A stretch of 64,000 nucleotides of DNA from Arcobacter ellisii (GCF_003544915.1 NZ_CP032097.1:1178001-1242000); one strand, 5' to 3'. Positions 1 through 9,065 are shown, counted from the stretch's first letter. The notes: generated by a model not told the origin, from the sequence alone. Program-made: numbers and translations.

Positions 1-420
1 TCTTATTGTGTACTGTATTTCATGCACTTTAATAAATGCGTACTTTAATTTGGGTTGCTTGCAAAGTACGCTGCGGCCTTTTTTAATATATCTCGTTCTT
101 CTGTAACTCTTTTTAGCTCTTTTTGTAATCTTTTTATTTCAGCTTGTGTATCTTGAAACTTTTTTGTTTCTACTTCTGCTTCAGGTGATTGGTACTTTCT
201 TATCCAATTTCTCAAAGAATCATGATGTACACCTAATCTCTCAGCTGTTTCAACAATCCCATATCCATTCTCAACAACTTGTTTTACAGCATCCCTTCTA
301 AACTCTTCACTATATTCTCTTCTTCCCATTTTTAATTCCTTCAATTATTTACAATTTTCTCTAAATTGTTATATTAATTAACTGAATTATTTTATGTCTA
401 TATTTTTGGGGTCATTCCAA
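1..420 (-). mobile_element. IS3-family insertion sequence, partial copy (right end; left part outside window)
   Basis: This stretch is the same, base for base as far as I can compare, as the right-hand part of the complete IS at 31700-32990. It holds the start of orfB, the whole of orfA and the terminal inverted repeat ending GGGGTCATTCCAA at 420. From 421 onward the sequence is in-frame histidine kinase coding sequence, so the element sits inside that gene. The target duplication cannot be checked because the left end is outside the window. Confidence 0.93.
45..344 (-). CDS. IS3-family transposase OrfA (copy 1)
   Basis: A 99-residue protein with an N-terminal helix-turn-helix of the HTH_Tnp_1 type (about residues 8-50: EEFRRDAVKQV, then ETAERLGVHHDSLRNWIRKY) followed by a leucine-rich coiled coil (about 60-95). 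This is the DNA-binding and multimerisation half of IS3-family transposases. It normally acts as the OrfAB fusion made by -1 frameshifting at an A-AAA-AAG site, which is present near its 3' end. The protein is identical to the one at 32615-32914. Confidence 0.93.
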   Translation of the reverse strand: MKELKMGRREYSEEFRRDAVKQVVENGYGIVETAERLGVHHDSLRNWIRKYQSPEAEVETKKFQDTQAEIKRLQKELKRVTEERDILKKAAAYFASNPN

Positions 421-1121
421 ATCTTCTAAGTAATGCATTAAAATTTACAAAGGAAGGTAAGGTAGAAATATTATCAAAAGAATTTGATGAATATTTTGAA
501 ATAAGTATAATTGATTCAGGTATAGGAATATCTAAAAATAATTTAAATTATATTTTTGATAGATTTAAACAAATTGATGATTCAATGGGTAAAAAACATC
601 AAGGTACAGGTCTTGGATTGGCTATTTCTAAACAATTGTCAAAAATGTTAAATGGATATATAACTGTAGAAAGTGAAGAAGGAATAGGTTCTACTTTTAA
701 ATATATAATTTATAAAAAATCTAATAAAAATATATTAGAAAATTATAATAAAACTGAAAGTGATATAAAAGAATCTGTTTTCTTATTTGATAAAATTTTT
801 TTAGAAAAACAAATATATTTATTTCACTCAAATAGTATAGAACAATTTAATTTGACAATAAATCTAAAAAAATATGGATTAAAAGTAATACCTATTTTGA
901 ATGAAGATAAATTAAAAGAGAAAATTGATGATATTAAAAATAACAACAATTTACTTATTTTAGATTCAAAAATAAAAAATTTACAAAATATAATAGATAA
1001 TGAAAAAATAATAAAATCAAATTTAATAATTTTAGAAGAAGGAATATCAATAGAAAATTTAATAGAAAATTTAAAAAACATTCAGTTTTTTAAAGGGGAG
1101 CTTATCAATGGGAAAATTTAA
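421..1121 (+). pseudogene. Sensor histidine kinase, 5' part separated by IS3 insertion
   Basis: Read in the frame that ends at 1121, the sequence starts straight after the IS end with the ATPase N-box (LLSNALKFT), then DSGIGI (G1) and GTGLGLAIS (G2). About 130 residues resembling a decayed receiver domain follow. The dimerisation/phosphoacceptor region and any sensor region lie left of the IS, outside the window or lost. It is a clear paralogue of the intact kinase at 3043-4902, with the same kinase-plus-degenerate-receiver order. An internal ATG at 585 would give only a useless C-terminal piece. The 3' end overlaps the next gene by 14 bp. Confidence 0.85.
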
Positions 1122-2232
1122 TGTGTTAATAGTTGACGATATTGAAGAAAATATATATTCACTTAGGTTATTAATTGAAGATAATTTTGATTTAAATATT
1201 TTTACAGCAACAAATGCAAATGATGCTATGAGTATTTTACTTAATAAACGAATTGATTTAATTTTAATGGATGTTCAAATGCCAGAAGTTGATGGTTTTG
1301 AGTTTACACTATATTTAAAAGATTTAGAAATTATAAAAGATATTCCTATTATATTTATTACAGGAATATATAATAATGAAGAATATAAATCAAAAGCTTA
1401 TGAAATAGGTGGTATTGAATACATTACTAAGCCTATTGATAATAATTTATTAATTTCTAAATTAAAAGTTTATATTGATATTTATGAAAATCTAAATAAT
1501 TCAAAAGAGGATTTGGTTAAAACTAAAAATTTATTGGTTCATAATAGTAAAATGGCAAGTTTAGGGGAAATGATAGGAATAATTTCACATCAATTAAAAC
1601 AGCCATTAAATGTATTATCTCTTTATTGTGATTGTGTAGAGTATTCTTATAAAGAAGGAGAAGTTGATGATATATATGTTAAGGAATTTTCTACAAATAC
1701 AAAATCTCAAATTAATTATATGAATGAAACAATTAACGGATTTTTAGATTTTTATAATCCAAATAAGAAAAAAGAAGTTTTTAATATTTCAGAAGCAATA
1801 AATTTTGCTTTAGCCATCTTGAAAAGTAAAATTATTGTAAATAATATAAAAGTTAATTTAGAACTTAATGAAAAATTAGAAATAGCAGGTGTAAAAATGG
1901 AACTTGCACAAGTTGTTATAAATATTGTAAATAATTCAATAGATGCATTTATTGAAAGAGGTATTTTTGAAAAAGATATAAATATTAAATTATTTGCCAA
2001 CGATTCAAAAGTAGTATTATTCATAGAAGATAATGCTGGTGGAATTGAAAATAAAAATTTAGAAAAAATTCTAGACCCTTATTATACAACAAAAGTTGAT
2101 GGTACAGGAATTGGTTTATATATGGTTAAACTAATAGTAAAAAATAATTTTAATGGTGAATTAAAAGTAATGAATAGTGAAAAAGGTTTGAAGTTTATAA
2201 TTTTATTGGATTTATATCAAAAGAAAAATTAA
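1108..2232 (+). CDS. Response regulator-histidine kinase hybrid (REC-HisKA-like-HATPase)
   Basis: A 374-residue soluble protein. Residues 1-125 form a CheY-type receiver: acidic pair at 10-11, phosphoacceptor Asp near 53 in LILMDVQMPEVDG, Thr in FITG, Lys in ITKPID. A kinase core follows, with the phosphoacceptor His near 161 (SHQLKQPLN) and an ATPase domain with NIVNNSIDA (N-box), EDNAGGI and GTGIGLYMV. There are no membrane segments, so it probably relays a signal from a partner. A GGGGAG ribosome site lies before the ATG. It overlaps the broken kinase upstream and is followed after 14 bp by the PhnD-like gene, so the three look like one operon. Confidence 0.9.
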   Translation: MGKFNVLIVDDIEENIYSLRLLIEDNFDLNIFTATNANDAMSILLNKRIDLILMDVQMPEVDGFEFTLYLKDLEIIKDIPIIFITGIYNNEEYKSKAYEIGGIEYITKPIDNNLLISKLKVYIDIYENLNNSKEDLVKTKNLLVHNSKMASLGEMIGIISHQLKQPLNVLSLYCDCVEYSYKEGEVDDIYVKEFSTNTKSQINYMNETINGFLDFYNPNKKKEVFNISEAINFALAILKSKIIVNNIKVNLELNEKLEIAGVKMELAQVVINIVNNSIDAFIERGIFEKDINIKLFANDSKVVLFIEDNAGGIENKNLEKILDPYYTTKVDGTGIGLYMVKLIVKNNFNGELKVMNSEKGLKFIILLDLYQKKN

Positions 2233-2246
2233 TTTAATTAGGAGCG

Positions 2247-3035
2247 ATGATGTTTAAAAGAGTTTTATGTTTTATGTTTTTTACAACAGTATTATTTTCT
2301 CAAGAAATAGTACTAGGTGTAGTTCCTCAACAAAGTCCATTAGAATTATCAAAAAAATGGTTAAAAGTAACTGATTACTTGGATAAAAAAACAGGTATTC
2401 ATGTTGTATTTAAAACAGAAAAATCAATAGATTTATTTGAAGAAAAACTTTATAATGGTCAATATGATATAGCTTATATGAATCCCTATCATTTTATTAT
2501 TGCAAATAAAAGAGAAAATTATAATGCTTTTGTAAGATCCAATGAAAATATAGTTGGAATAATTTTAGGTAAAAAAGATAAAGAGTTTAATGTTAATAAT
2601 TTAAAAGGTACTACATTTCTTTTTCCCGCACCAAATGCATTTGCTGCAACACTTTTGACAAAGTATGAATTAAAAGAAAAATACAATTTTGATATAAGTA
2701 AAGAAACAAAAGTAATTTATGTAAATTCTCATGATTCTGTTTACAAAGGAATTGCAAGAGGTGTTGGTGATTTTGGTGGTGGAATAAAAAGAACATTTGA
2801 TAATTTTAAAGATACAGAAGATAAAGATAAAATAGATATTGTTTATAAAACTAACAATTATCCAAGTCATCCATTTGCAAGTCATCCAAGAGTTAGTAAA
2901 GAAATAGTTGAAAAAATTTCAAAAGCAATTATTGAGATGCCAGATGAACTAAAAGAAATATTAAGTATAAAAGATTTTATACTTACTAGTACAATTGAAT
3001 ATGATGTAATTAAAAATTTAGAAATTAATAAATAA
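2247..3035 (+). CDS. PhnD-family periplasmic binding protein, probably a sensor-partner protein
   Basis: A 262-residue protein with a signal peptide (FKRVLCFMFFTTVLFSQE) and the phosphate/phosphite/phosphonate substrate-binding fold: GVVPQQSPLELSKKW, then YDIAYMNPYHF, then a hinge region near DSVYKGIARGVGDFGGG. No ABC permease or ATPase gene is nearby; instead two histidine kinases flank it. In other bacteria PhnD-like proteins paired with kinases (for example AioX with AioS for arsenite) act as ligand receptors, so a sensing role is inferred. The ligand cannot be told from sequence. AGGAG lies 2 bp before the ATG at 2247 and 5 bp before a second ATG at 2250, which is the likelier start. Confidence 0.82.
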   Translation: MMFKRVLCFMFFTTVLFSQEIVLGVVPQQSPLELSKKWLKVTDYLDKKTGIHVVFKTEKSIDLFEEKLYNGQYDIAYMNPYHFIIANKRENYNAFVRSNENIVGIILGKKDKEFNVNNLKGTTFLFPAPNAFAATLLTKYELKEKYNFDISKETKVIYVNSHDSVYKGIARGVGDFGGGIKRTFDNFKDTEDKDKIDIVYKTNNYPSHPFASHPRVSKEIVEKISKAIIEMPDELKEILSIKDFILTSTIEYDVIKNLEINK

Positions 3036-3042
3036 CCAAATA

Positions 3043-4902
3043 ATGTCATTTAAATATAGATTCATATTATCTTTTGTAGTATTAGAAGTATTTTTTATTT
3101 TATTAATTGTTTCATTTAATTTTAATGTAATTAGCAATTCTTCTAAACAATTAATTAATGAAAAAATTGATTTAAATATATCTTTTCTAAAAAATCTAAT
3201 AATTATACCTTTGAGCATTTATGATTTAGCAACATTAGATAATATCACTGAAAATACTGCAAATTTAAAATATATAAATTCAATAATTATACTAGATAGT
3301 AAAAATAATATTGTATCTTCTAAGTTTAGATTCAAATATAAAAGTATTGAAGAAATTTTAAAAATAAAATCTGATGAAAATTTATCATCAGATGAAGATG
3401 AATATGAATTAAGATATGAAGAATTTAAAGAAGATGATACTTACATTGGGTCTATGTATGTAATTTTTGATCATTCTAAAAATAGAATTTTTTTAAATGA
3501 AACAAAAAATAATAATATTTTAATTATATTGATAGAAATATTTATTTCAAGTATATTAGCTTTTATAGTAGGAAATAAATTAAATAAAAAACTTATACAT
3601 TTATCTGAAGTAGCAAAAAATATTGGTAAAAATAAAGAAATAAAAATCCCTTATTTAAAATTAAATGATGAAATTGGTATTTTGTCAAAATCTTTAAATC
3701 AAATGCAAATAAATTTAGAAAATCGAAATAAAGATTTGAAAAATTTAACAAAAGATTTAGTTAATCAAAAATTTGAATTAATAGAAATTCAGAAATACAA
3801 AGATTTGTTTTTTGCTAATATGAGCCATGAATTAAAAACACCATTGAATTCTATAAATATTTTATCATCAATTATGATGAACAATAAAAAAGGAAATTTA
3901 GATGAAATTCAAATTAAAAATTTAACAATAATAAATGATTGTGGTAAAAAACTTTTAGATTTAATAAATGATATTATGGATATTTCTAGAATTGAAGCTG
4001 GTGAAGTTATTATTAATTCTAGGCATTTTAATTTTTATGAATCAATAAATAAAATATATGATATGTTTTTGATACAAGTAGAAAAAAAGGGATTAGAATT
4101 TATTTTCAAGAATGATTCTTCAATAGAATTTATTAGAAATGATGAAAAGTTAATTGGACAAATATTAATAAATCTTTTAAGTAATGCTATTAAATTTACT
4201 AATAAAGGAAAAATAGAATTTATTATTAATAATAAAAATGAATATATAGAGTTTATAGTAAGAGATGAAGGAATAGGAATTGAAAATGACAAATTAGAAT
4301 ATATATTTGAAAGATTTAAACAAATAGATGGAAAATTAAATAGAAAATATGGAGGAACAGGACTTGGATTAGCTATTTGTAAAGAATTGACAAAAATATT
4401 ATATGGTAAAATTAGTGTTAAAAGTGAATTAGAAAAAGGAAGTGAATTTACTGTCCTAATCAAAAAGAACTTAGATGGACAAGATAGTATTCTACCCCAA
4501 ATAACAAAACAAGTAGATAAAAAAAACACTTTTATAAAAACTGAAAAATTTGAGGAAAAAAAGAATAAAAATATTATCATATTAAATAATGATCCAATGT
4601 ATTATTTTGAAATAGTACTCAAATTAAAAAAGAAATTTTTTCTAGTAAAACAAATAACTTCATTTGAGAATTTATTACTAGAACTTGAAAATGAAAAAAC
4701 GAGTTATGATAAAATTGTTATTGACCTAGATTTCATTAATGAACCTAACCTAAAAGAGTTTTTGAAAATGAAAAATAATAATTTATTTATTGTTACAAGT
4801 GATATTCATAAACTTGATGAAGAGTTAAAAAATATTATTCAAGGAATAATAGAAAAAACTAACAAAGAGAAATTTTTAGAAACTCTTTTTTTAGACACTT
4901 AG
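3043..4902 (+). CDS. Membrane sensor histidine kinase with HAMP and degenerate receiver domain
   Basis: A 619-residue kinase. A membrane segment lies at about 5-28, a periplasmic sensor region at about 29-160, a second membrane segment at about 161-183, then a HAMP-type linker. The HisKA domain has SHELKTPLN (His near 262), and the ATPase domain has NLLSNAIKFT, DEGIGI and GTGLGLAI (near 440). The last 110 residues resemble a receiver (NNDPMYYF, KIVIDLDF) but lack a normal Asp/Lys set. It begins 7 bp after the PhnD-like gene, so the two are probably made together and the binding protein may signal through this kinase's periplasmic domain. It overlaps the convergent gene at 4891 by 12 bp. Confidence 0.9.
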   Translation: MSFKYRFILSFVVLEVFFILLIVSFNFNVISNSSKQLINEKIDLNISFLKNLIIIPLSIYDLATLDNITENTANLKYINSIIILDSKNNIVSSKFRFKYKSIEEILKIKSDENLSSDEDEYELRYEEFKEDDTYIGSMYVIFDHSKNRIFLNETKNNNILIILIEIFISSILAFIVGNKLNKKLIHLSEVAKNIGKNKEIKIPYLKLNDEIGILSKSLNQMQINLENRNKDLKNLTKDLVNQKFELIEIQKYKDLFFANMSHELKTPLNSINILSSIMMNNKKGNLDEIQIKNLTIINDCGKKLLDLINDIMDISRIEAGEVIINSRHFNFYESINKIYDMFLIQVEKKGLEFIFKNDSSIEFIRNDEKLIGQILINLLSNAIKFTNKGKIEFIINNKNEYIEFIVRDEGIGIENDKLEYIFERFKQIDGKLNRKYGGTGLGLAICKELTKILYGKISVKSELEKGSEFTVLIKKNLDGQDSILPQITKQVDKKNTFIKTEKFEEKKNKNIIILNNDPMYYFEIVLKLKKKFFLVKQITSFENLLLELENEKTSYDKIVIDLDFINEPNLKEFLKMKNNNLFIVTSDIHKLDEELKNIIQGIIEKTNKEKFLETLFLDT

Positions 4903-6183
4903 TCTTACACTACCAAATATACCTTTTTTAAGTTCTTTCTCTTGTTGTTTTTCTAAGTCACTAATAATATCTTCTAAATTTTTGATCTTACTATTTAATT
5001 TTAATTCATTTTTTTGAAATATATCTATAAGATTATTTTTATTCTCAAGTGTGTGTTTTTGATCATTGTTTTTTTCAATTAATAAATTTTTTTCAACTTC
5101 AAATTTTTGAATAGTTTTTCTTAGTTGTTCAATCTCTTCATTCTTTTTTCTTAATAATTCTAATTTTATACTAGATTGATTTAAACTACTTATTTCATAT
5201 GCTTCCACTTGAGTTAATAAACTCAATTTAGATTTATTTGCATTAATTAGCTGTTCTTCTAATTGAATTATGTGATTTTTAAGTAATTTTATTTCCTCTT
5301 CCATTTTTTTATTTTCAAGTAAATTATTGTGGGATTCTTTTTTTAGATGGGCAATATTTTGAAACATTTTTTTATTTAATTCTTTTTTTTCATTTTCTTG
5401 ATCAGTTATTGTATAAGCAATAAAAACATACTCTTGTACATTTTTATTTGAAGTATCCAATATTTGTATAATCTTTGCTTTTAAATAAATAAATTCATTT
5501 TTATCTTTTTCTATTTTAATAGTATCTTCCCAAATTTGACCATTTAATAAGTTTTCTTTTAAATTATCAAATACAGAAGAAGTAGATATTTTTGATTTTA
5601 ATAAGTTGAAATTTTGACCAATCACATCGGACATTTCACAAGCTATAGTATTACAAAAAAGTTGATTTATATAAGTAATATTGAAATCTAAATCCATTTT
5701 AATAATGAATGCGATTTGTTCAATAGTTTTAAGATAGAGTTCTAGTTCAGTATTTTTTTTAAGTAATGTATTTATTAAAAATAGTTTCTCTGATGCTTTA
5801 TTTATAATAGTAGTTATAGTATCAATGCTTAAAGGTTTGATAATAAAATCTGAAATTTGTAATTCAATTGCTCTTAATAAGATGTTAGATTCATGTCTTG
5901 CTGTAATAAAAATTACAGGTACTTGCGTATCCATTTCTCTAATTTTTTCTAACATCTCCATTCCATCTAATATGGGCATATTAATATCACTTATAATCAA
6001 ATCATATCTTTCATTGTTAAGATATTTTTCTTTAAATGCAAAATATCCTTCTAATCCATTTCCTTTTGCATCAACTCTATTAAAAAATATTTTTAATATT
6101 TTTGTTGAAATCTCTCTAGCACTTGTTTCATCTTCTACATAAAGTACATTTAACGTTTTTATAAAATCTTTTAAGTTATCCAT
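4891..6183 (-). CDS. Response regulator with PAS domain and long coiled coil
   Basis: A 430-residue protein with no membrane segment. A receiver occupies about 1-125 (YVEDE, phosphoacceptor Asp in LIISDINMPILDG, FITA, IIKPLS). A PAS-like domain follows at about 150-265 (IAFIIKMDLDFNITYINQLF). The rest, about 270-420, is coiled coil rich in Glu, Lys, Leu and Asn. There is no DNA-binding or enzymatic output domain, so output is probably through protein contact. AGGAAAC precedes the ATG. It follows the OmpR-type regulator gene at 6193 by 9 bp on the same strand and is convergent with the kinase operon, so it is a likely target of those kinases. Confidence 0.85.
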   Translation of the reverse strand: MDNLKDFIKTLNVLYVEDETSAREISTKILKIFFNRVDAKGNGLEGYFAFKEKYLNNERYDLIISDINMPILDGMEMLEKIREMDTQVPVIFITARHESNILLRAIELQISDFIIKPLSIDTITTIINKASEKLFLINTLLKKNTELELYLKTIEQIAFIIKMDLDFNITYINQLFCNTIACEMSDVIGQNFNLLKSKISTSSVFDNLKENLLNGQIWEDTIKIEKDKNEFIYLKAKIIQILDTSNKNVQEYVFIAYTITDQENEKKELNKKMFQNIAHLKKESHNNLLENKKMEEEIKLLKNHIIQLEEQLINANKSKLSLLTQVEAYEISSLNQSSIKLELLRKKNEEIEQLRKTIQKFEVEKNLLIEKNNDQKHTLENKNNLIDIFQKNELKLNSKIKNLEDIISDLEKQQEKELKKGIFGSVRLSV

Positions 6184-6192
6184 TATAGTTTC

Positions 6193-6909
6193 CTATTTAC
6201 TAATTTTAATTCTATATCCTAAACCATAAATATTTTCTATTATTATTTGAGGTATTTTATTTCGAAGACGAGAAATTATATTTTTTAAATTAGAAATATA
6301 ATCCTTTTGTCCCAATTCTTCTTCCCATAAGTAATATATTATTTCTGATATAGAACAAATTTTATCATCGTATTGTAATAATAATTCAAATAATAATAAT
6401 TCTTTTTTTGTTAATTTGATTACAACATTATTTTTAAAAAGTGCTTTTGTTTGTCTGTTCCAAGAAAAGTTATTATCTATTTTTATTAGATATTTTTCTT
6501 CTGAATTTATGTATTTTTTATATTCTTTTTCTAATGTTTTATTAATTATATGAAAAAAATTATTTAAATCAATAGGTTTTAAAATATAACTACTTATGTC
6601 ATATTCAATGGACTCAATTATTGTATTAACTTCTTGTTTTGCTGTTAAAAAAATAAAAGAAATATCATTATTTATTTTTCTTAAATTTTTTAAAAAAGTT
6701 AATCCATCCATCCTTGGCATATTTATATCACTAATTATTAAATTAATACAATTGGATTTAAAAATTTTCAATGCTTCTTCTCCATTTGAAGCTACAAATA
6801 TAGATTTAAAATTTTTTTGAAGTATTAATTTTATTTTAGATACCAATACTTTGTCGTCTTCAATATATAAAATATTTAACGTTTTTTTATACTCTTCTAA
6901 TGTTATCAT
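6193..6909 (-). CDS. OmpR-family response regulator
   Basis: A 238-residue protein. The receiver (1-120) shows YIEDD, LIISDINMPRMDG with the phosphoacceptor Asp, FLTA and YILKPID. The C-terminal winged helix (about 145-237) has KLTKKELLLFELLL and the end motif ENIYGLGYRI typical of OmpR/PhoB DNA-binding domains. It is first in a two-gene unit with the REC-PAS protein. Its partner kinase is probably one of those at 1108 or 3043, by position only. Confidence 0.92.
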   Translation of the reverse strand: MITLEEYKKTLNILYIEDDKVLVSKIKLILQKNFKSIFVASNGEEALKIFKSNCINLIISDINMPRMDGLTFLKNLRKINNDISFIFLTAKQEVNTIIESIEYDISSYILKPIDLNNFFHIINKTLEKEYKKYINSEEKYLIKIDNNFSWNRQTKALFKNNVVIKLTKKELLLFELLLQYDDKICSISEIIYYLWEEELGQKDYISNLKNIISRLRNKIPQIIIENIYGLGYRIKISK

Positions 6910-7369
6910 GTCTAATTATATTATTAAATAGTATTAGAAAGATATTATTATTTAAAATCTTTCAAATTTTATTTAAAATAAAAAATTATTATTTAACAAT
7001 TATAATTTTAAATAATGAATATTTATAAGTTTTATTACTAAACGAAGTGTATAGGGTCTTCTGCATTGAATCTCTAAAAAGCCCTAAATATATCATTTTA
7101 GTAAACTCATTGCCTATTTTGATAGTGTTAAAAAAGTATAATTGTATTGAAAAATTCAAATTCACTATTGATTATCTTCTTGAATAATAAAAAATGATAA
7201 ACCTGACTAATTGTTTCTAAACTCATAAATAAAAATAATTAAAATCAAGTCCTGAATAAAGAATATAATTATATTTAATAATTTTTATACGAAATCATTA
7301 CAATGATATTATTTTAACACTATTTAATTATAGAATTTTATCAAGAGATATAATTCAAGGAGATTTTAT
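6910..7369 (+). other. 460-bp intergenic region between divergent regulator genes
   Basis: No coding sequence is supported here. It is extremely AT-rich. It holds a short element at 7050-7090 (TAGGGTCTTCTGCAT ... AGCCCT) that recurs almost exactly at 20429-20490 and looks able to form a stem. Promoters for the genes at 6909 (minus) and 7370 (plus) must lie here; an AAGGAG ribosome site sits at about 7358. Confidence 0.6.
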
Positions 7370-8062
7370 ATGAATAGTGGTTTTATAGATTCTAGAAATA
7401 ATAAGAAAATTAGTTCGATTTTATTTATTAGTACTGATATAAATTATGTAGAAAAAGTAAAAAAAATTTTAAATAATAGATGTAATATAGTTTTTTTTGA
7501 CAGTGATAGATTTTATTTATTGAATGAAAATATTGCTAATTTTGATTTGATTATTTTTGATAATAATGAAAATTTATTACCAAATTTTATAGAAGAATTT
7601 AAATTTACACAATCATACAATTTTAATATTCCAATGATTTTATTAGAAGATGAGATCTCAAATGATCTTTCTTTATACAAATTTTGTAATACATGTGCAA
7701 TCTTAAATAAAAATATTGATGAAAATTTTCTAGTTAATAATATTGAATTAAACTTGAATTTTTTTAATAATAATCAAAAAGTTCACTTTAAAAAAGGATT
7801 TTATTTCGATATGACTAATGATCTTTTATATCAAGATAAGAAAATTATTAAACTTACACGTACTGAAAAAAAACTGATAAGTTTACTTGCTGCAAACGTA
7901 AATGAATTGGTTACTTATGAAGATATTTCAAGTGTTGTTTGGAAAGGCAAGGAATTTTCAATATATTCCTTAAGAAATGTGGTTAAAAATATTAGAGAAA
8001 AAACAGATGAACTATTTATCAAAAACTCTTCAAATAGAGGTTATATAATTAATAAAATTTAA
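7370..8062 (+). CDS. Orphan OmpR-type regulator with degenerate receiver
   Basis: A 230-residue protein. The C-terminal half (about 140-230) is a winged-helix domain with KLTRTEKKLISLL and the terminal SNRGYIINKI typical of the OmpR family. The N-terminal half has the length and pattern of a receiver (SSILFISTDINYVEKVKKIL, then DLIIFDNNEN) but lacks the acidic pair and the normal Thr/Lys neighbourhood, so phosphorylation is doubtful. No kinase gene adjoins it. It is followed after 10 bp by a small lipoprotein gene. Its target is unknown; its position before the copper block makes that block a candidate. Confidence 0.8.
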   Translation: MNSGFIDSRNNKKISSILFISTDINYVEKVKKILNNRCNIVFFDSDRFYLLNENIANFDLIIFDNNENLLPNFIEEFKFTQSYNFNIPMILLEDEISNDLSLYKFCNTCAILNKNIDENFLVNNIELNLNFFNNNQKVHFKKGFYFDMTNDLLYQDKKIIKLTRTEKKLISLLAANVNELVTYEDISSVVWKGKEFSIYSLRNVVKNIREKTDELFIKNSSNRGYIINKI

Positions 8063-8072
8063 GGAGTTTTCA

Positions 8073-8243
8073 ATGTACAAATATTTATTAATTTTTTGTT
8101 TTATCTTTTTGTTTAGTGCTTGTGATTCTAAGTCTTTAGAAAATGCAAAAGCTATGTGTATAAAAGATAATAAAAATTTTTATATTACTAAAGCATTGAA
8201 TTATAGAACTGGAAAATATGAACCAAGAGTTGTATGCGATTAA
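8073..8243 (+). CDS. Small lipoprotein, unknown function
   Basis: A 56-residue reading frame starts at ATG 8073 with AAGGAG 7 bp upstream, overlapping the end of the regulator unit. It has a hydrophobic leader and a clear lipobox (FLFSAC, Cys near 17), then a short polar tail with two more cysteines (AMCIKD, VVCD). I do not recognise a family. It is probably co-transcribed with the regulator at 7370. Confidence 0.7.
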   Translation: MYKYLLIFCFIFLFSACDSKSLENAKAMCIKDNKNFYITKALNYRTGKYEPRVVCD

Positions 8244-8343
8244 AAATTTTCAAGATTTTTTTATTTATTTTATAGAAAAAATAACTTAAATATATCATAA
8301 TAATTCTATAAGTTTAATGAAAAAAGGTATTAAGATAGTAGTT

Positions 8344-8502
8344 GGCTACATTTACATAAAGGTACTAAAAGCGACACGCATCTTAAATATAGCTTAATTT
8401 GATATGCCAAAGCTTATAGAATAGACCTATAAATCATCTTCTCTCACTTTGATACAACATTAACTCTAAAAATCATTTCTCGTTGAAATATAAATTTATA
8501 AG
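8344..8502 (+). repeat. Dispersed noncoding repeat, copy A
   Basis: The first 34 bases (GGCTACATTTACATAAAGGT then ACTAAAAGCGACAC) match 20244-20277 exactly. Similarity continues in patches, including AGACCTATAAATC against AGCCCTATAAATC and TTCTCGTTGAAATATAAA. The two copies are in the same orientation 11.9 kb apart and bracket the copper block. No reading frame of note runs through it. Confidence 0.75.
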
Positions 8503-8535
8503 TTCCACATTCTCTCCTTATTAGATTATTACCAT
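8503..8535 (+). promoter_or_regulatory. Copper-box promoter 1 (before the YtkA-like gene)
   Basis: TTCCACATT-CT-CTCCTTATT forms two half-sites 11 bp apart, and the -10 TACCAT follows at 8530-8535, 24 bp after the first CACATT. The same layout recurs at 9032, 9245, 11842, 14764 and 15813. Confidence 0.65.
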
Positions 8536-8564
8536 TACACATATAAAAAATTAAAGGATAGAAA

Positions 8565-8954
8565 ATGAAAGTTTTACAAAAAGTAATTTTGGGATTAGGT
8601 TTAGTTATTGGAAGTGTATATGCACAAGATGTATCAAATACTATTCACAGTCCAGGATATATTAAGGACTATAGAGTAATTATAAAACCTGCAACAGAAT
8701 TAAAACAAGGTAATAATGATATAAATGTAAATTTTACACATAAAGGTCATTCTCATAATGATTTAAATACAAAATTAACTGTTTTGTCACCAGATAAAAC
8801 TTCTATTGATTATAAAGGTGCAAATACAAATAAGAATGGAGAATATGTATTTAATGTAAATCTTCCACAAAAAGGTTCATATAATTATATTTTAACTTTT
8901 AGTCATAATGTTGGTGTAACACAAACAAAAAGAGGAAGTTTTAATTTAAATTAA
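8565..8954 (+). CDS. Periplasmic YtkA/FixH-like beta-sandwich protein
   Basis: A 129-residue protein with a signal peptide (about 1-20, ending VYAQD). The mature part looks like a YtkA-like domain: KDYRVIIKP, then NDINVNFTHKG, LTVLSPDKT and a C-terminal strand TFSHNVGVTQTKRGSF. A His-containing turn (HKGHSHND) could bind metal. It stands alone between a copper-type promoter and a terminator at 8971. A paralogue lies in the efflux operon at 26545, and a broken 3' piece of a third lies at 15181. The role in copper handling is inferred from context. Confidence 0.72.
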   Translation: MKVLQKVILGLGLVIGSVYAQDVSNTIHSPGYIKDYRVIIKPATELKQGNNDINVNFTHKGHSHNDLNTKLTVLSPDKTSIDYKGANTNKNGEYVFNVNLPQKGSYNYILTFSHNVGVTQTKRGSFNLN

Positions 8955-8970
8955 ATTCTTAATTTTTATA

Positions 8971-9006
8971 AAATACCTTCAAGAAATATTTTGAAGGTAT
9001 TTTTAT
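8971..9006 (+). terminator. Rho-independent terminator after the YtkA-like gene
   Basis: AAATACCTTCAA and TTGAAGGTATTT form a strong hairpin with a short loop (GAAATAT) followed by TTTTATT. It sits 17 bp after the stop codon at 8954. Confidence 0.85.
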
Positions 9007-9031
9007 TAACCCTGCCTAGATATAAAATTCT

Positions 9032-9065
9032 TTACACATTCATTCCTCACAAATAGTAGTATCAT
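9032..9065 (+). promoter_or_regulatory. Copper-box promoter 2 (before the small lipoprotein)
   Basis: TTACACATT-CA-TTCCTCACA gives the two half-sites with an 11-bp period. The -10 TATCAT is at 9060-9065, 25 bp from the CACATT start. Confidence 0.62.

Larger units (their letters stand above)
8244..8564 (+). other. 321-bp intergenic region with repeat A and a copper-type promoter
   Basis: No gene seen. The left part is plain AT-rich sequence. From 8344 it carries dispersed repeat A (see that entry), then the tandem-repeat operator and -10 that serve the gene at 8565. Confidence 0.6.

Noticed and set aside
4035-4580. A 181-residue minus-strand frame inside the kinase gene
   Set aside because: It is antisense to a well-conserved ATPase domain, is Ser/Ile/Phe-rich as expected for an AT-rich shadow, and has no ribosome site.
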